Shown here: piece after piece, positions 8,334-17,939 of the stretch
Position numbering within the stretch: position 1 is the first letter of the stretch
Layout of the letters: every line of letters begins with the position of its first letter
Origin: Streptosporangium amethystogenes
GTDB taxonomy: Bacteria; Actinomycetota; Actinomycetes; Streptosporangiales; Streptosporangiaceae
Reading direction: 5' to 3'
DNA length: 64,000 bases
Assembly (NCBI RefSeq): GCF_000721075.1
Contig: NZ_JOEQ01000001.1
Location: 62,001-126,000, forward strand
Notes under the pieces: model-generated
Seen by the model: only the letters and a program-made list of their open reading frames with translations
The model's database searches: none
Told to the model about the DNA's origin: nothing
Position numbers and translations under genes: made by a program

Positions 8334-9719
8334 TCAGTCGTTGAGGTGCTGGCGGAGGTAGGACTCGACCTGGTCGAGGGCCACCCGCTTCTGGGCCATC
8401 GAGTCACGCTCGCGGATGGTCACCGCCTGGTCGTCGAGGGTGTCGAAGTCGACGGTGATGCAGAACGGCGTGCCGATCTCGTCCTGACGGCGGTAGCGGC
8501 GGCCGATCGCGCCCGCGTCGTCGAACTCGACGTTCCACCGGCGACGGAGCTGGGCGGCCAGGTCCTTGGCCTTGGGCGACAGATCGGCGTTGCGCGACAG
8601 CGGGAGCACCGCGACCTTGACCGGCGCGAGCCGGTGGTCGAGCCGCATGACCGTGCGCTTCTCCATGACGCCCTTGGCGTTGGGCGCCTCGTCCTCGGTG
8701 TAGGCGTCGATCAGGAAGGTGAGCGTGGCGCGGTCGACACCGGCGGCCGGCTCGATCACGTACGGGACGTAGCGCTCGCCGGTGTCCTGCTCGAAGAAGC
8801 TGAGGTCGGTGCCGGAGGCCTTGCCGTGCGCGGTCAGGTCGAAGTCCGTGCGGTTGGCGATGCCCTCCAGCTCGCCCCACTCACTGCCGGTGAAGTTGAA
8901 GCGGTACTCGATGTCGACGGTCCGCTTGGAGTAGTGCGACAGCTTCTCCTGCGGGTGCTCGTAGATACGCAGGTTCTCGGGGTTGATGCCCAGGTCGGTG
9001 TACCAGCGGAAGCGCTCGTCGATCCAGTACTGGTGCCACTCCTCGTCACTGCCCGGCTTGACGAAGAACTCCATCTCCATCTGCTCGAACTCACGGGTGC
9101 GGAAGATGAAGTTGCCCGGGGTGATCTCGTTGCGGAACGACTTGCCGATCTGGCCGATACCGAACGGGATCTTCCTGCGCGCCGACTGCTGCACGTTGAG
9201 GTAGTTGATGAAGATGCCCTGGGCGGTCTCCGGCCGCAGGTAGGCGAGGCCCGACTCGTCCTCGACCGCGCCGAGGTAGGTCTTCAGCAGGCCGCTGAAC
9301 TGCTTGGGCTGGGTGAAGGAGCCCTTGTTGCCGCAGTTGGGGCAGGTGATGTCGGCCAGGCCGTTGACGGGCTCCTTCCCGTGTTTCTCCTGGTACGCCT
9401 CTTCGAGGTGGTCGGCGCGGTAGCGCTTGTGACACGCCTGGCACTCGGTCAGCGGGTCGGTGAAGGTGTCCACGTGGCCGCTGGCCTGCCACACCTCACG
9501 GGCCAGAATCACACAGGAGTCGAGACCGACCACGTCGTCACGGCCCTGCACCACGGTCTTCCACCACTGCCGCTTCACGTTGTTCTTGAGCTCCACGCCC
9601 AGTGGACCGTAGTCCCACGACGCGCGCAGGCCGCCGTAGATCTCGCTGGAGGGGTACACAAGACCGCGCCGCTTGGCGAGGCTGACGATGGTGTCCATGA
9701 TGTCCGTACGGCGTGCCAT
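8334..9719 (-). CDS. glyS: glycyl-tRNA synthetase (alpha2 type)
   Basis: Charges tRNA-Gly in the cytoplasm; 461 residues, the normal length of the single-chain class II enzyme. Class II motif 2 is visible as [19 protein letters not shown], and two cysteine pairs (CQAC and CPNC) frame an inserted zinc-ribbon-like segment. The C-terminal anticodon-binding domain includes VAVLPLSRN. The ATG at 9719 is preferred because the protein then begins [10 protein letters not shown] and GGAG lies nine bases upstream; upstream in-frame sequence is not family-like. A GC-rich inverted repeat around 8290-8325 may end the transcript. Confidence 0.97.
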   Translation of the reverse strand: MARRTDIMDTIVSLAKRRGLVYPSSEIYGGLRASWDYGPLGVELKNNVKRQWWKTVVQGRDDVVGLDSCVILAREVWQASGHVDTFTDPLTECQACHKRYRADHLEEAYQEKHGKEPVNGLADITCPNCGNKGSFTQPKQFSGLLKTYLGAVEDESGLAYLRPETAQGIFINYLNVQQSARRKIPFGIGQIGKSFRNEITPGNFIFRTREFEQMEMEFFVKPGSDEEWHQYWIDERFRWYTDLGINPENLRIYEHPQEKLSHYSKRTVDIEYRFNFTGSEWGELEGIANRTDFDLTAHGKASGTDLSFFEQDTGERYVPYVIEPAAGVDRATLTFLIDAYTEDEAPNAKGVMEKRTVMRLDHRLAPVKVAVLPLSRNADLSPKAKDLAAQLRRRWNVEFDDAGAIGRRYRRQDEIGTPFCITVDFDTLDDQAVTIRERDSMAQKRVALDQVESYLRQHLND

Positions 9720-9850
9720 AAGGGAAAATCTCCATCCGGCTGGAGGTCGGCGAGGAATTGATTGAACATCCAGCTTAGGGGAGACGGACCCGCGGGACGT
9801 GCGGATAAACCATGACGCCCGCCTCACTCCGGCAAAGCTTCCGCGGAATC

Positions 9851-10129
9851 TCAGGGACGGTCGACGTCCTCGAACGCGCTCGGCTCGTTGATCATGAGTG
9901 TCATCAGCGGATACATCGCCATCCGCGCCGCGCCCAGCGCCCTGCGGTAGAACCCGGCGCCCTCCCACTCGCTGACCAGCGCCCACAGCTCCGGCTCGTC
10001 CACCGATCTGGACACCCTGCCGCGCAGGTAACCCGGCTGCCCGGCCAGCGTGTCGACGATCTCGTGGGCCCGGGCCAGGAACTCCTCGGTCTGGCCGGGC
10101 GGCACCGAATAACGGATGAGAGCGAGCAT
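9851..10129 (-). CDS. antibiotic biosynthesis monooxygenase (ABM) domain protein
   Basis: Small 92-residue ferredoxin-like-fold protein of the ABM family, whose members include quinone monooxygenases and haem-degrading enzymes, although many have no known substrate. The signature pattern is [20 protein letters not shown], a central helix with [10 protein letters not shown], then WALVSEWEG. The ATG at 10129 is chosen since conserved sequence begins there; CATGCT lies six bases upstream and no convincing ribosome-binding site is present. Function unknown. Confidence 0.75.
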   Translation of the reverse strand: MLALIRYSVPPGQTEEFLARAHEIVDTLAGQPGYLRGRVSRSVDEPELWALVSEWEGAGFYRRALGAARMAMYPLMTLMINEPSAFEDVDRP

Positions 10130-10243
10130 CCGCCCAGCATGCCAGAGCCCGCCTCCGGCCCCGTACCGGCGGGGCACGAGCCGCGGTGTCGTAGCGGGCA
10201 TCGGGGCGTGTCACGGCGGGGGCCGTGGCGTTAGGCTCGGCCT

Positions 10244-10633
10244 GTGGCCGACAAGCACGGGAAACGCCCCGCACATCCGCTGGCACAGCCCCGACGCCCG
10301 CGAGGCGGGCGTCCGCTGCCCGCGGGCGAGCAGTTCTTCACGCCGGGGGCGACCGGGCTGCGGCGCGAGGCCGAGCGGCGCAGCGCGGCCCCGCTCGTCT
10401 TCCTGTTCCAGCTCCCCCGCTGGATCGCCCCGGTGCTGCTGGTGATCCTCCTGTTGATCGGCTTCGCGGTGGCCTCCTTCTGGGGTGGCGTCGCCGTGCT
10501 TCCGGTGATCGGGTTCGTCGGCTGGCTCGCCTACATGTCGTGGCCGTCCCTGGGGGCCGGGGGCCGCCTGCTCCGCGTCGTGCTGCTCACCTTCCTGATC
10601 CTGCTCGCCGCCGACCGCTTCGGCGCCTTCTGA
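10244..10633 (+). CDS. small membrane protein (DUF6703-like)
   Basis: A 129-residue protein with an Arg/Pro-rich cytoplasmic N-terminus (1-50) and about three membrane segments (roughly 53-77, 80-97, 107-124). I recognise the pattern as a short actinobacterial family, probably DUF6703, without known function. The GTG start is preceded at six bases by TAGGCT, so the mRNA is probably leaderless. It is divergent from the ABM-domain gene and upstream of the zinc cluster, but separated from it by a Zur-type promoter. Confidence 0.75.
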   Translation: MADKHGKRPAHPLAQPRRPRGGRPLPAGEQFFTPGATGLRREAERRSAAPLVFLFQLPRWIAPVLLVILLLIGFAVASFWGGVAVLPVIGFVGWLAYMSWPSLGAGGRLLRVVLLTFLILLAADRFGAF

Positions 10634-10767
10634 CGTCGCCCGGCCCTCGCCACCCGCATCGCGCCCCCGGGCCTCGCGGTGACCGTACGCCGTCGCGCCG
10701 GGGGCGGCCGGGCTGACGCGGAGGCCCCCGTCCGCGGGGCCGACGATCATCGAGCCCGCAGATGATT

Positions 10768-10797
10768 TTGACAACCATTTTCATTTGCGCGCATACT
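10768..10797 (+). promoter_or_regulatory. znuA promoter with Zur box
   Basis: TTGACA at 10768-10773 and CATACT at 10792-10797 form a promoter with an 18-base spacer. TGACAACCATTTTCA at 10769-10783 is a 7-1-7 imperfect palindrome that resembles the Zur box of actinobacteria and overlaps the -35 hexamer. Zinc-bound Zur would block this promoter. The predicted transcription start is within a base or two of the znuA ATG. Confidence 0.75.
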
Positions 10798-10804
10798 GGA
10801 TGAC

Positions 10805-11788
10805 ATGATGTCCGAGTCCTCCCGACGTATCCGTATACGTAACGCGAGCCTGGTCGCGGCTACCGCCCTTGTCGCCACCGCCGCCACCGCCGCCTGCGGT
10901 GCCGAAATCGGCTCGGCCGGTGAAGCGCCCGGGGGGGCGTCAGGCGTCTCCGCAGCGGGGAAGCCCGTCGTCACCGCGGCGATGTATCCCCTGCAGTGGC
11001 TCGCCGAGCAGGTCGGCGGCCCCGACGTGACGGTCACCGGCCTGACCAAGCCCGGCGTCGAGCCACACGACCTGGAGCTCTCTCCGCTCCAGGTCGCCGG
11101 GTTGCAGGAGACGAGACTGGTCGTCTACATCAAGGGCATCCAGCCCGCCGTGGACGAGGCGGTCGAACAGCACGCCGCCGACCGGAGCTTCGAGGTGGCC
11201 ACCTCGGTCCCGACCCTGCCCCCGGCCGGGGAGGAGGGCCACGAAGGCGAGGAGGGACACGGCCACGACGAGATCGGCTACGACCCCCATCTCTGGCTCG
11301 ACCCGGCCCGCTTCGCGACGGTCGCCACCCGGCTCGGCGAAAGACTCGCCGCCGCCGACCCCGCGCACGCGCAGGGTTACCGGGAGCGGGCCGCCGAAGC
11401 CGCGGCCGGCCTCACCGCCCTGGACGGCGAGCTGGCCAAGGGCCTGGCCACCTGCTCCTCACGCGCGATCGTCACCAGCCACGCCGCGTTCGGTTATCTC
11501 GCCAACCGCTACCGGCTCCACCAGATCGGCATCAGCGGAATCGATCCCGAGGCCGAGCCCTCTCCCGCCCGCCTCGCTGAAGTGGCAAAAGTGGCCAAGC
11601 AGGAGAAAGTGACTACGATTTTCACCGAGACCCTCGTCAGCCCCAAGGTCGCCGAAGTTCTCGCCCAGGAGGTCGGTGCGAAGACCGCGGTCCTCGACCC
11701 GGTCGAAAGCCAGCCGGCGAACGGCGACTACCCGTCTGCCATGCGCCGGAACCTTGAAGTCCTCCAATCTGCGCTCAGCTGCTCGTAA
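10805..11788 (+). CDS. znuA: zinc ABC transporter substrate-binding lipoprotein
   Basis: Captures Zn2+ outside the membrane and delivers it to the ZnuBC permease. 327 residues: twin-Arg-containing basic N-terminus, hydrophobic segment and lipobox (TAAC). Zinc ligands are expected at His of PHDLE, His of DPHLWLDP, His of TSHAAFGY and an acidic residue near FTETLVSP. The His/Glu-rich loop EEGHEGEEGHGHDE is typical of zinc rather than manganese carriers. First gene of znuA-znuC-znuB-zur, ten bases before znuC; controlled by the Zur box upstream. Confidence 0.96.
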   Translation: MMSESSRRIRIRNASLVAATALVATAATAACGAEIGSAGEAPGGASGVSAAGKPVVTAAMYPLQWLAEQVGGPDVTVTGLTKPGVEPHDLELSPLQVAGLQETRLVVYIKGIQPAVDEAVEQHAADRSFEVATSVPTLPPAGEEGHEGEEGHGHDEIGYDPHLWLDPARFATVATRLGERLAAADPAHAQGYRERAAEAAAGLTALDGELAKGLATCSSRAIVTSHAAFGYLANRYRLHQIGISGIDPEAEPSPARLAEVAKVAKQEKVTTIFTETLVSPKVAEVLAQEVGAKTAVLDPVESQPANGDYPSAMRRNLEVLQSALSCS

Positions 11789-11797
11789 GGGCCACAC

Positions 11798-12577
11798 GTG
11801 ACATCCAGCAAAACGGTTTTCACCATGAGCGGCGGCCGGGTCAACCTGGACCGCCGCCCGGTGCTCCGCGGGATCGACCTGTCCGTCGAACCCGGTGAGG
11901 CGGTGGCCGTGCTCGGCGCGAACGGGTCGGGGAAGTCCACCCTCATCCGCGCCCTGCTCGGCCTCATCCCCCTGTCCGGCGGCGAGACCCTCCTGTACGA
12001 CAGGCCCCCCGCCCGGTTCCGCGAGTGGTGGCGGATCGGCTACGTGCCCCAGCGGCTCTCGGTGGGCGGCGGCGTGCCGACCACGATCCGCGAGATCGTC
12101 GCCTCTGGACGGATCGCCAGGCAGCGGCGCCTGCGGCCGACCAGCGCGGCCGACCGGGAGGCGACAGGCCGGGCGCTGGCCGCCGTCGGCCTGGCCCATC
12201 GCGCCTCCGACCCGGTGCAGGCCCTGTCCGGCGGCCAGCAGCAGCGGGTGCTGATCGCCCGCGCCCTCGCCGGAGAACCGGACACCTTCGTCATGGACGA
12301 ACCCACCGCCGGCGTCGACTCCGAGAGCCAGAAGCTCCTCGCCGAGACCCTGTCCGTACTCGTGGAGCAGGGCAAGACGGTCCTGCTGGTCGCGCACGAG
12401 CTCGGCCCGCTGGAACCTCTGATCACCCGCGCGGTGGTCCTGCGGGACGGGTACGTCTGCCACGACGGCCCGCCGCCCCACGCCGTCGGCACCCACGCGC
12501 TGCCCGGCCACGACCACGTACACCCGCACGCCGAGGAGGAGCCGGTGAGCCCGCTCGACTGGAGACCCATCTCGTGA
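11798..12577 (+). CDS. znuC: zinc ABC transporter ATP-binding protein
   Basis: ATPase that drives zinc import, 259 residues, cytoplasmic. Walker A is GANGSGKST, the ABC signature LSGGQQQR, Walker B TFVMDEP and the switch His in VAHELG. The extra C-terminal tail is His-rich (GHDHVHPHAEEE) and may sense or buffer zinc (inference). GTG start; its stop overlaps the znuB start in GTGA, indicating translational coupling. Confidence 0.96.
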   Translation: MTSSKTVFTMSGGRVNLDRRPVLRGIDLSVEPGEAVAVLGANGSGKSTLIRALLGLIPLSGGETLLYDRPPARFREWWRIGYVPQRLSVGGGVPTTIREIVASGRIARQRRLRPTSAADREATGRALAAVGLAHRASDPVQALSGGQQQRVLIARALAGEPDTFVMDEPTAGVDSESQKLLAETLSVLVEQGKTVLLVAHELGPLEPLITRAVVLRDGYVCHDGPPPHAVGTHALPGHDHVHPHAEEEPVSPLDWRPIS

Positions 12578-13407
12578 TCGAGCTTCTGCAGTTCGACTTC
12601 ATGCGGCGGGCGCTGATCGCCGCCCTCCTCGTCGGCCTGGTCGCGCCCGCCATCGGCACGTTCATGGTCCAGCGCCGCCTGGCCCTGCTGGGCGACGGCA
12701 TCGGGCACGTCGCGCTGACCGGCGTGGCCCTGGGCTTCCTGACCGGGACCGCCCCGGTGCTGACCGCCGTGCTGGTCTCCGTGCTCGGCGCCGTGGCCAT
12801 CGAACTGGTCCGCGCGCGCGGCAGGACCAGCGGTGACGTGGCACTCGCGCTGCTGTTCTACGGTGGCATCGCCGGAGGCGTACTGCTCATCTCGCTGGCC
12901 CCTGGCGGTAGCAACGCCACCTTGACGTCCTACCTGTTCGGCTCGATCAGCAGCGTTCCCGTCGAGGACGTGTGGGTGATCGGTCTGCTGGCGGCGGCGG
13001 TCCTCGGCGTGCTGGTCGTCTTCGGGCGGGAGCTCTACGTGCTCTCCCAGGACGAGGAGGTCGCCAGGGCCAGCGGCCTGCCGGTCCGCTTCCTCAGCCT
13101 GCTGATCGCCGTGACCGCCGCGCTGACCGTGGTCATCGCCATGCGCGTGGTGGGACTGCTGCTGGTCAGCGCGCTGATGGTGGTGCCGGTGGCGACCAGC
13201 CAGCAGCTCACCCGGGGTTTCACGAGCACGATGCTGCTCTCCATGCTTTTCGGGATGATTTCCACGGTCGGCGGCCTGACCTCATCCTTCTACGTCGAGG
13301 TCCCGCCGGGCGCGGTCATCGTGATCGTTGCTCTCACGGGGTTCGTCCTCGCCCTCGGGCTCGGTAGATTCATACGCCGAAGTCGACCTCAGGAGTCCAC
13401 CCCATGA
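12574..13407 (+). CDS. znuB: zinc ABC transporter permease
   Basis: Integral membrane subunit of the zinc importer, 277 residues, ABC-3 family with about eight membrane segments. Recognisable parts are QRRLALLGDGIGHVALTG near the start, GSISSVPVEDV, and the conserved VVGLLLVSALMVVPVATS. GTG start overlaps the znuC stop by four bases; its own stop overlaps the zur ATG in ATGA. The operon therefore yields the transporter and its repressor together. Confidence 0.96.
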   Translation: MIELLQFDFMRRALIAALLVGLVAPAIGTFMVQRRLALLGDGIGHVALTGVALGFLTGTAPVLTAVLVSVLGAVAIELVRARGRTSGDVALALLFYGGIAGGVLLISLAPGGSNATLTSYLFGSISSVPVEDVWVIGLLAAAVLGVLVVFGRELYVLSQDEEVARASGLPVRFLSLLIAVTAALTVVIAMRVVGLLLVSALMVVPVATSQQLTRGFTSTMLLSMLFGMISTVGGLTSSFYVEVPPGAVIVIVALTGFVLALGLGRFIRRSRPQESTP

Positions 13408-13811
13408 GCAACAGGCGTGATGCCGTCCACGCGGTCCTCCGTCAGAGCGAGGGTTTCCGCAGCGCGCAGGACGTCTACGCGGAGATGCGCGCGGAAGGCG
13501 CCAAGATCGGACTGACCACCGTCTACCGGGCGCTCCAGGCGCTCGCCGACACCGGTCACGTCGACGTGCTGAGAACCGACGACGGCGAGTCGGTCTACCG
13601 GGCGTGCGCCAGCGGCGACCACCACCACCACCTGGTCTGCCGCACCTGCGGCCGTACGGTGGAGGTGGCCGGACCCGCGGTGGAACGCTGGGCCGAGGCC
13701 ATCGGCTCCGAGCACGGGTTCACCGAGATCACCCATACCGTGGAGGTCTTCGGGACCTGCGCCGTCTGCTCCACGGCCGCCAGACCGGCCCGTACGCCGA
13801 GTCGCGCCTGA
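13404..13811 (+). CDS. zur: Fur-family zinc uptake regulator Zur
   Basis: Zinc-responsive repressor of 135 residues. The winged helix (about 8-60) includes LTTVYRALQAL. A second metal site is marked by DHHHHLVC (H73-H76), and the structural zinc by two pairs C79/C82 and C119/C122. Being the last gene of the zinc operon under a Zur box makes autoregulation by zinc very likely. ATG overlaps the znuB stop. Fur-family members for iron are excluded mainly by the operon context. Confidence 0.94.
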   Translation: MSNRRDAVHAVLRQSEGFRSAQDVYAEMRAEGAKIGLTTVYRALQALADTGHVDVLRTDDGESVYRACASGDHHHHLVCRTCGRTVEVAGPAVERWAEAIGSEHGFTEITHTVEVFGTCAVCSTAARPARTPSRA

Positions 13812-13834
13812 GCCCGCCGGGATCCCTGGCGGGC
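13812..13834 (+). terminator. candidate terminator of the znu operon
   Basis: GCCCGCC and GGCGGGC form a seven-base perfect stem around GGGATCCCT, beginning right after the zur stop codon. There is no T-run, as is common in high-GC actinobacteria. Confidence 0.55.
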
Positions 13835-14047
13835 CGGGTCCCGGGCAGCCGATCCGGGCGACATCGCGAACGCGGCGGGGCGCACCGACGCGGCGCCGCT
13901 GAAGATCACGCCCGCCGGGCGCTCACATGGCATGCCATCGCGATGTGAGTGCGAGAGAGAAGACACGAAGGTCCACCGGAGAGATACGCTTCCGACACGG
14001 CAAGCCACCGCGAGCCCACGCTGTAACCGCTCTCTACAGGAGTCAAC

Positions 14048-14596
14048 ATGCCATTCGGACATGACATGGTGCACTCACTCGCCACCGCGGTCGACCTGGT
14101 CAACACCTCCCCCTCCACCGGAGGCGAGGACACCCTTACCGACCTGCGGGAACTCGGCGACTTCGTGGCACGCTGGGAGGTCAGCGGGATCGGTGAACTG
14201 GACGCCACCGACCTGGCCCAGGTGCGCGCCCTGCGCGAGGCCTTCCACAAGGTCTTCACCGCCCCGGACCAGCCCACCGCGGTCATCCGGCTGAACACCT
14301 TGCTGAGCGGGACCCGCATCACCCCGCGCCTGGCGGAGCACGATGGCCACCCCCTGCACGTCCACTACTTCGCGCCGGACGCCTCACTCCACGAGCACCT
14401 GGCGGCCGACATCGGGGTCGCCCTGGCCCACCTGCTCGTCGAGGACGAGTGGGAGCGCCTGCGTACCTGCTCGGCGCCGGACTGCGACCATGTCTTCGTG
14501 GACGAGTCCCGCAACCGCTCGCGGGTCTACTGTGACAGCCGCACCTGCGGGAACCGGATGCATGTGGCCGCCTACCGCGCGCGACGCCGGGCCTGA
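14048..14596 (+). CDS. CGNR zinc-finger transcriptional regulator (ABATE domain)
   Basis: A 182-residue cytoplasmic protein. The N-terminal ABATE (putative stress-responsive regulator) domain spans about 1-130; the C-terminal CGNR zinc finger uses C(x4)C and YCDSRTCGNRMHVAAYRARR, a presumed DNA-binding element. RBS AGGAG sits seven bases before the ATG. It stands alone between the zur terminator and the convergent uppS gene. Target genes unknown. Confidence 0.9.
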   Translation: MPFGHDMVHSLATAVDLVNTSPSTGGEDTLTDLRELGDFVARWEVSGIGELDATDLAQVRALREAFHKVFTAPDQPTAVIRLNTLLSGTRITPRLAEHDGHPLHVHYFAPDASLHEHLAADIGVALAHLLVEDEWERLRTCSAPDCDHVFVDESRNRSRVYCDSRTCGNRMHVAAYRARRRA

Positions 14597-14659
14597 CGTC
14601 ACCCTCCGCGTTCGGCCGGGCGCACCTCTCGGCACGTCGAGGGCGCCCGGGACACGCCG

Positions 14660-15439
14660 TTATTCCGCGACCGTGTTCGGCACGGCTCCGCCGTACCTCC
14701 TGTCGCGCTTGGCGTACGTCTCGCAGGCCTCCCACAGATCACGGCGGTCGAAGTCGGGCCAGAGGCGGTTGAGGAAGACCATCTCGGCGTACGCCGTCTG
14801 CCAGATCAGGAAGTTGGAGATGCGCTGCTCGCCGGAGGAGCGCACGAACAGGTCGACGTCGGGGATCTGCGGCTCGTCCAGGTAGCGGGCGAAGGTCTCC
14901 TCCTTCACCCTGCCCGGCTTGACCTTCCCCTCGGCGATGTCCTGCGCCAGGCGCAGGGCTGCGTCCACGATCTCGGCACGGCCGCCGTAGTTGACGCAGA
15001 ACTGCAGGGTCAGCGTGGAGTTGCCCTCGGTCATCCGCTCGGCGTCGCGCAGTTCCTGGATGACGCTCCGCCACAGCCGTCCGGGGCGGCCCGCCCAGCG
15101 GACCCGCACGCCCATCGCGTGGAGCTGGTCCCTGCGGCGGCGGATGACGTCGCGGTTGAAACCCATCAGGAAACGGACCTCGTCAGGGGAGCGCTTCCAG
15201 TTCTCCGTGGAGAAGGCGTAGGCCGACAGGTAGGGGATGCCGAGCTCGATCGCCCCCTCGATCACGTCGAAGAGCGACGCCTCGCCCGCCTTGTGCCCCT
15301 CGGTACGGGGCAGGCCACGCTGCTTGGCCCACCGGCCGTTGCCGTCCATCACGATCGCCACATGCCGTGGCACGAGGCCGCGCGGGATCGCGGGCGGGGT
15401 CGCGCCGGAGGGGTGCGGGACGGGCGGGCGGACGTTCAC
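14660..15439 (-). CDS. uppS: isoprenyl transferase (undecaprenyl diphosphate synthase type)
   Basis: cis-Prenyltransferase that makes long-chain polyprenyl diphosphate, the lipid carrier for cell wall synthesis, at the inner face of the membrane. 259 residues. The catalytic Asp lies in [13 protein letters not shown]; other conserved parts are [26 protein letters not shown] and [15 protein letters not shown]. The GTG start overlaps the recO stop in GTGA and has GGGAG eight bases upstream. recO-uppS is a conserved actinobacterial pair. Chain length (C50 versus C55) cannot be told from sequence alone. Confidence 0.95.
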   Translation of the reverse strand: MNVRPPVPHPSGATPPAIPRGLVPRHVAIVMDGNGRWAKQRGLPRTEGHKAGEASLFDVIEGAIELGIPYLSAYAFSTENWKRSPDEVRFLMGFNRDVIRRRRDQLHAMGVRVRWAGRPGRLWRSVIQELRDAERMTEGNSTLTLQFCVNYGGRAEIVDAALRLAQDIAEGKVKPGRVKEETFARYLDEPQIPDVDLFVRSSGEQRISNFLIWQTAYAEMVFLNRLWPDFDRRDLWEACETYAKRDRRYGGAVPNTVAE

Positions 15440-16173
15440 GTGGCGGGCTCCCTTTCTACGTGTCGAAGAGAGCGTATGCCGTGTTCGAGGTGCCATTGGA
15501 GGTACGCGGCGACCAGGCCGCTGCACTCGGCCCGGTGCCTGGCCCCCGAGGCGTCGGCGGTGGGCCAGTCCCCCTTGAGGAGCGCGACCATCAGGGCCAG
15601 GGTCTCCCCCTCGGGGACCGCCGCGCCCGCGGGGCGGCAGGCCCCGCACACCACGCCGCCGGCCACGATGGCGAAGGCCCGCACCGAGACCGCCTTGCAG
15701 CGGGCGCAGGCCTCCAGGGCGGGGGCGTAACCGGCGACCGCGAGAGAGCGCAGGAAGTAGGCGTCCAGGACCAGCCTGGCCTCGTGGGCGCCGGAACCGA
15801 GCGTGCGCAGGCCGCCGACCAGTAGCAGGAACTGGCGGAGGGCCGGCTCCTTCTCTCCCATGATCAGACGGTCGGCGGTCTCCAGCATCGCGGTTCCCGC
15901 CGTGTAGCGCGGGTAGTCCGCGACGAGCGGCCGGCCGTACGACTGGATGGTCTCGGCCTGGGTGATCACGTCGAGGGTGCGTCCGGTGTGCAGCTGGAGA
16001 TCGACATGGGTGAACGGTTCCAGCCGGCTGCCAAATCGTGATGTGGTGCGCCGGACGCCCTTGGCGACCCCCCGGATCTTGCCCATCCGCCGGGTCAGGA
16101 CCGTGACGATGCGATCGGCCTCGCCCAGCTTGTGGGTGCGCAGCACGATGCCGTCATCACGGTACAGACTCAC
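15436..16173 (-). CDS. recO: DNA repair protein RecO
   Basis: Recombination mediator that loads RecA onto gapped DNA with RecR. 245 residues: N-terminal OB fold ([20 protein letters not shown]), helical middle, and a zinc-binding C-terminal part with CARC and CGAC pairs. The GTG at 16173 is chosen because TACACT (on the minus strand) ends exactly six bases upstream, the arrangement of a leaderless mRNA, and because the family starts with SLYR. uppS is translationally coupled downstream. Confidence 0.94.
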   Translation of the reverse strand: MSLYRDDGIVLRTHKLGEADRIVTVLTRRMGKIRGVAKGVRRTTSRFGSRLEPFTHVDLQLHTGRTLDVITQAETIQSYGRPLVADYPRYTAGTAMLETADRLIMGEKEPALRQFLLLVGGLRTLGSGAHEARLVLDAYFLRSLAVAGYAPALEACARCKAVSVRAFAIVAGGVVCGACRPAGAAVPEGETLALMVALLKGDWPTADASGARHRAECSGLVAAYLQWHLEHGIRSLRHVEREPAT

Positions 16174-16361
16174 CCGCACAGTGTAGTGACAGTGTGCTGG
16201 GGGCGTGGGACGGTTCACTTGGCAGAGGTGCAACCATGATCAAACGACACGGATAGATCACTGGTGCGTGTTGTTCGCCCAAAACTCACTAAACTTTGGC
16301 CTCCGACGCAACGTATCCTCCGCTACACCGCCTCACACCCGTCTCCGCACGAAAGGGTGCC

Positions 16362-17939
16362 ATGCCCCGCGTGGTCCTGCTGGGCTCATCGCCCGGCCCC
16401 GATGCCGCTACCGGCCAGGCGACGCCGCCCGCCGCGTTGACCCTGCCCGCGCTCGCCGGCTGCCCCACGGTGATCGGCAAGCTGCACGGCCAGCTCGCCT
16501 CGCTCGACTCCGAGCCGGTGACGATCGCCCGATCGAGCGAGGCCGCCGCCTACCGCGGTTTCCCCGGCAGGCTCGTCGAGACCTCCGACCTGGCCGGCGA
16601 TCTGCGCGCCCTGGCCGACGCGGTCGAGGACTCCACCGAGAACCTGCTCATCCTGCCCGCCAACTCGCTGATCCACGACGAGCTGATCTACCAGATCACC
16701 AAGTCGAAGCGCGGAGCGCTCGCGCTGATCGTCAGGGAGCCGCGGGAGGAGGACGAGAACGGCGACGCCATCGTCCCCGACGTCCCGATCGAGGAGGCGT
16801 CGCCGGAGATCGGCGACCGGACGCTGGAGGGCCTGCCCGTCCGGGTGCGGGCCCGCAAGTCCCGCGTGATCTCGGTGGGCTCGGCCTTCCACGCGGTGAC
16901 CAGGCCCAACGCGGTCCTGCTCGGCCCGCTGCACCTGCACCACAAGCACGCTCCCGTCCTCGCCGAGGCCGCCCGCGAGCTGGCCGACCTGGCCCACCTG
17001 CTGGGCCCCGACGACGACCTGGTCCAGTTGCTGGTCCTGTGCCTGGTCCGCAAGGGCGTCTCGGTCGGCGTCCGCGGCCGTCGGGACCTGTTCTTCCGCC
17101 GGGTGTCCACTGCCGAGCAGGCCACCGAGGCCGTGGCCGAGATGTCCACGTTCAACGAGGACCGGGCCAGGCTGAACAACGCGGTGAAGGGCGCCGACGG
17201 TTTCTTCACCACCTACTTCGTCAGCACCTACTCCCGGTTCATCGCCCGCTGGGCGGCCAGGCGGGGGCTGACCCCCAACCAGGTCACGCTGATCTCGATC
17301 GCGCTGGGTGTGGCCGCGGCGCTCTGCTTCGCCACCGGCGAGCGGGCCGGGATGGTCGCGGGCGGTGTGCTGATCTACTTCGCGTTCGTGTTCGACTGCG
17401 TGGACGGCCAGGTGGCGCGGTACGCCCGCAAGTTCGGCGTGCTCGGGGCGTGGCTGGACGCGACCTTCGACCGGTTCAAGGAGTACGTGGTCTTCGCCGG
17501 TCTGGCGGTCGGCGCGGCGGTCTCAGGTGTGGGCGACGTGTGGACGCTGGCGCTGATCGCGCTCGGTGTGCAGTCCATCAAGCACCTGCTCGACTTCTCC
17601 TACGGCGCGGCGAACCGGCGCAAGCCCCCGTCGCCGCTGCCCTCGGTCCCGCTGTCGGTCAGCGCGGACACCGGTCTTCGCCAGGCGCTGGAGCAGCGCA
17701 GGGTCGCCCAGGCCGGCGGGATCCGCAACCTGCTGAAGATGTGGGGCAGGGCCGGCAGGTTCCGGGCCGTGCACTGGGCCCGCAAGATGATCGTGTTCCC
17801 CATCGGTGAGCGCTTCGCCGCCATCGCGATCGTCAGCGCCCTGTTCGACGCCAGGATCACCTTCCTGACACTGATCATCTGGGGTGGCATCGGCGCCGCC
17901 TACTCGCTCACCGGACGCCTGATGAGGTCTCTCGCATGA
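16362..17939 (+). CDS. CDP-alcohol phosphatidyltransferase-family protein with nucleotidyltransferase-like N-terminal half
   Basis: 525-residue protein. The C-terminal half (about 280-525) is a polytopic CDP-alcohol phosphatidyltransferase with the full catalytic motif DCVDGQVAR...G...D...D starting at D345, so the enzyme should be active at the membrane. The N-terminal half (1-240) is soluble and resembles, in layout, the nucleotidyltransferase half of bifunctional inositol-phosphate cytidylyltransferase/DIPP synthases, but lacks an obvious GxGxRxxP loop. Substrate unknown; a phospho-polyol or inositol lipid is plausible. ATG at 16362 has AAAGGG five bases upstream. ATGA overlap with the next membrane gene suggests a joint complex. 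Confidence 0.8.
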   Translation: MPRVVLLGSSPGPDAATGQATPPAALTLPALAGCPTVIGKLHGQLASLDSEPVTIARSSEAAAYRGFPGRLVETSDLAGDLRALADAVEDSTENLLILPANSLIHDELIYQITKSKRGALALIVREPREEDENGDAIVPDVPIEEASPEIGDRTLEGLPVRVRARKSRVISVGSAFHAVTRPNAVLLGPLHLHHKHAPVLAEAARELADLAHLLGPDDDLVQLLVLCLVRKGVSVGVRGRRDLFFRRVSTAEQATEAVAEMSTFNEDRARLNNAVKGADGFFTTYFVSTYSRFIARWAARRGLTPNQVTLISIALGVAAALCFATGERAGMVAGGVLIYFAFVFDCVDGQVARYARKFGVLGAWLDATFDRFKEYVVFAGLAVGAAVSGVGDVWTLALIALGVQSIKHLLDFSYGAANRRKPPSPLPSVPLSVSADTGLRQALEQRRVAQAGGIRNLLKMWGRAGRFRAVHWARKMIVFPIGERFAAIAIVSALFDARITFLTLIIWGGIGAAYSLTGRLMRSLA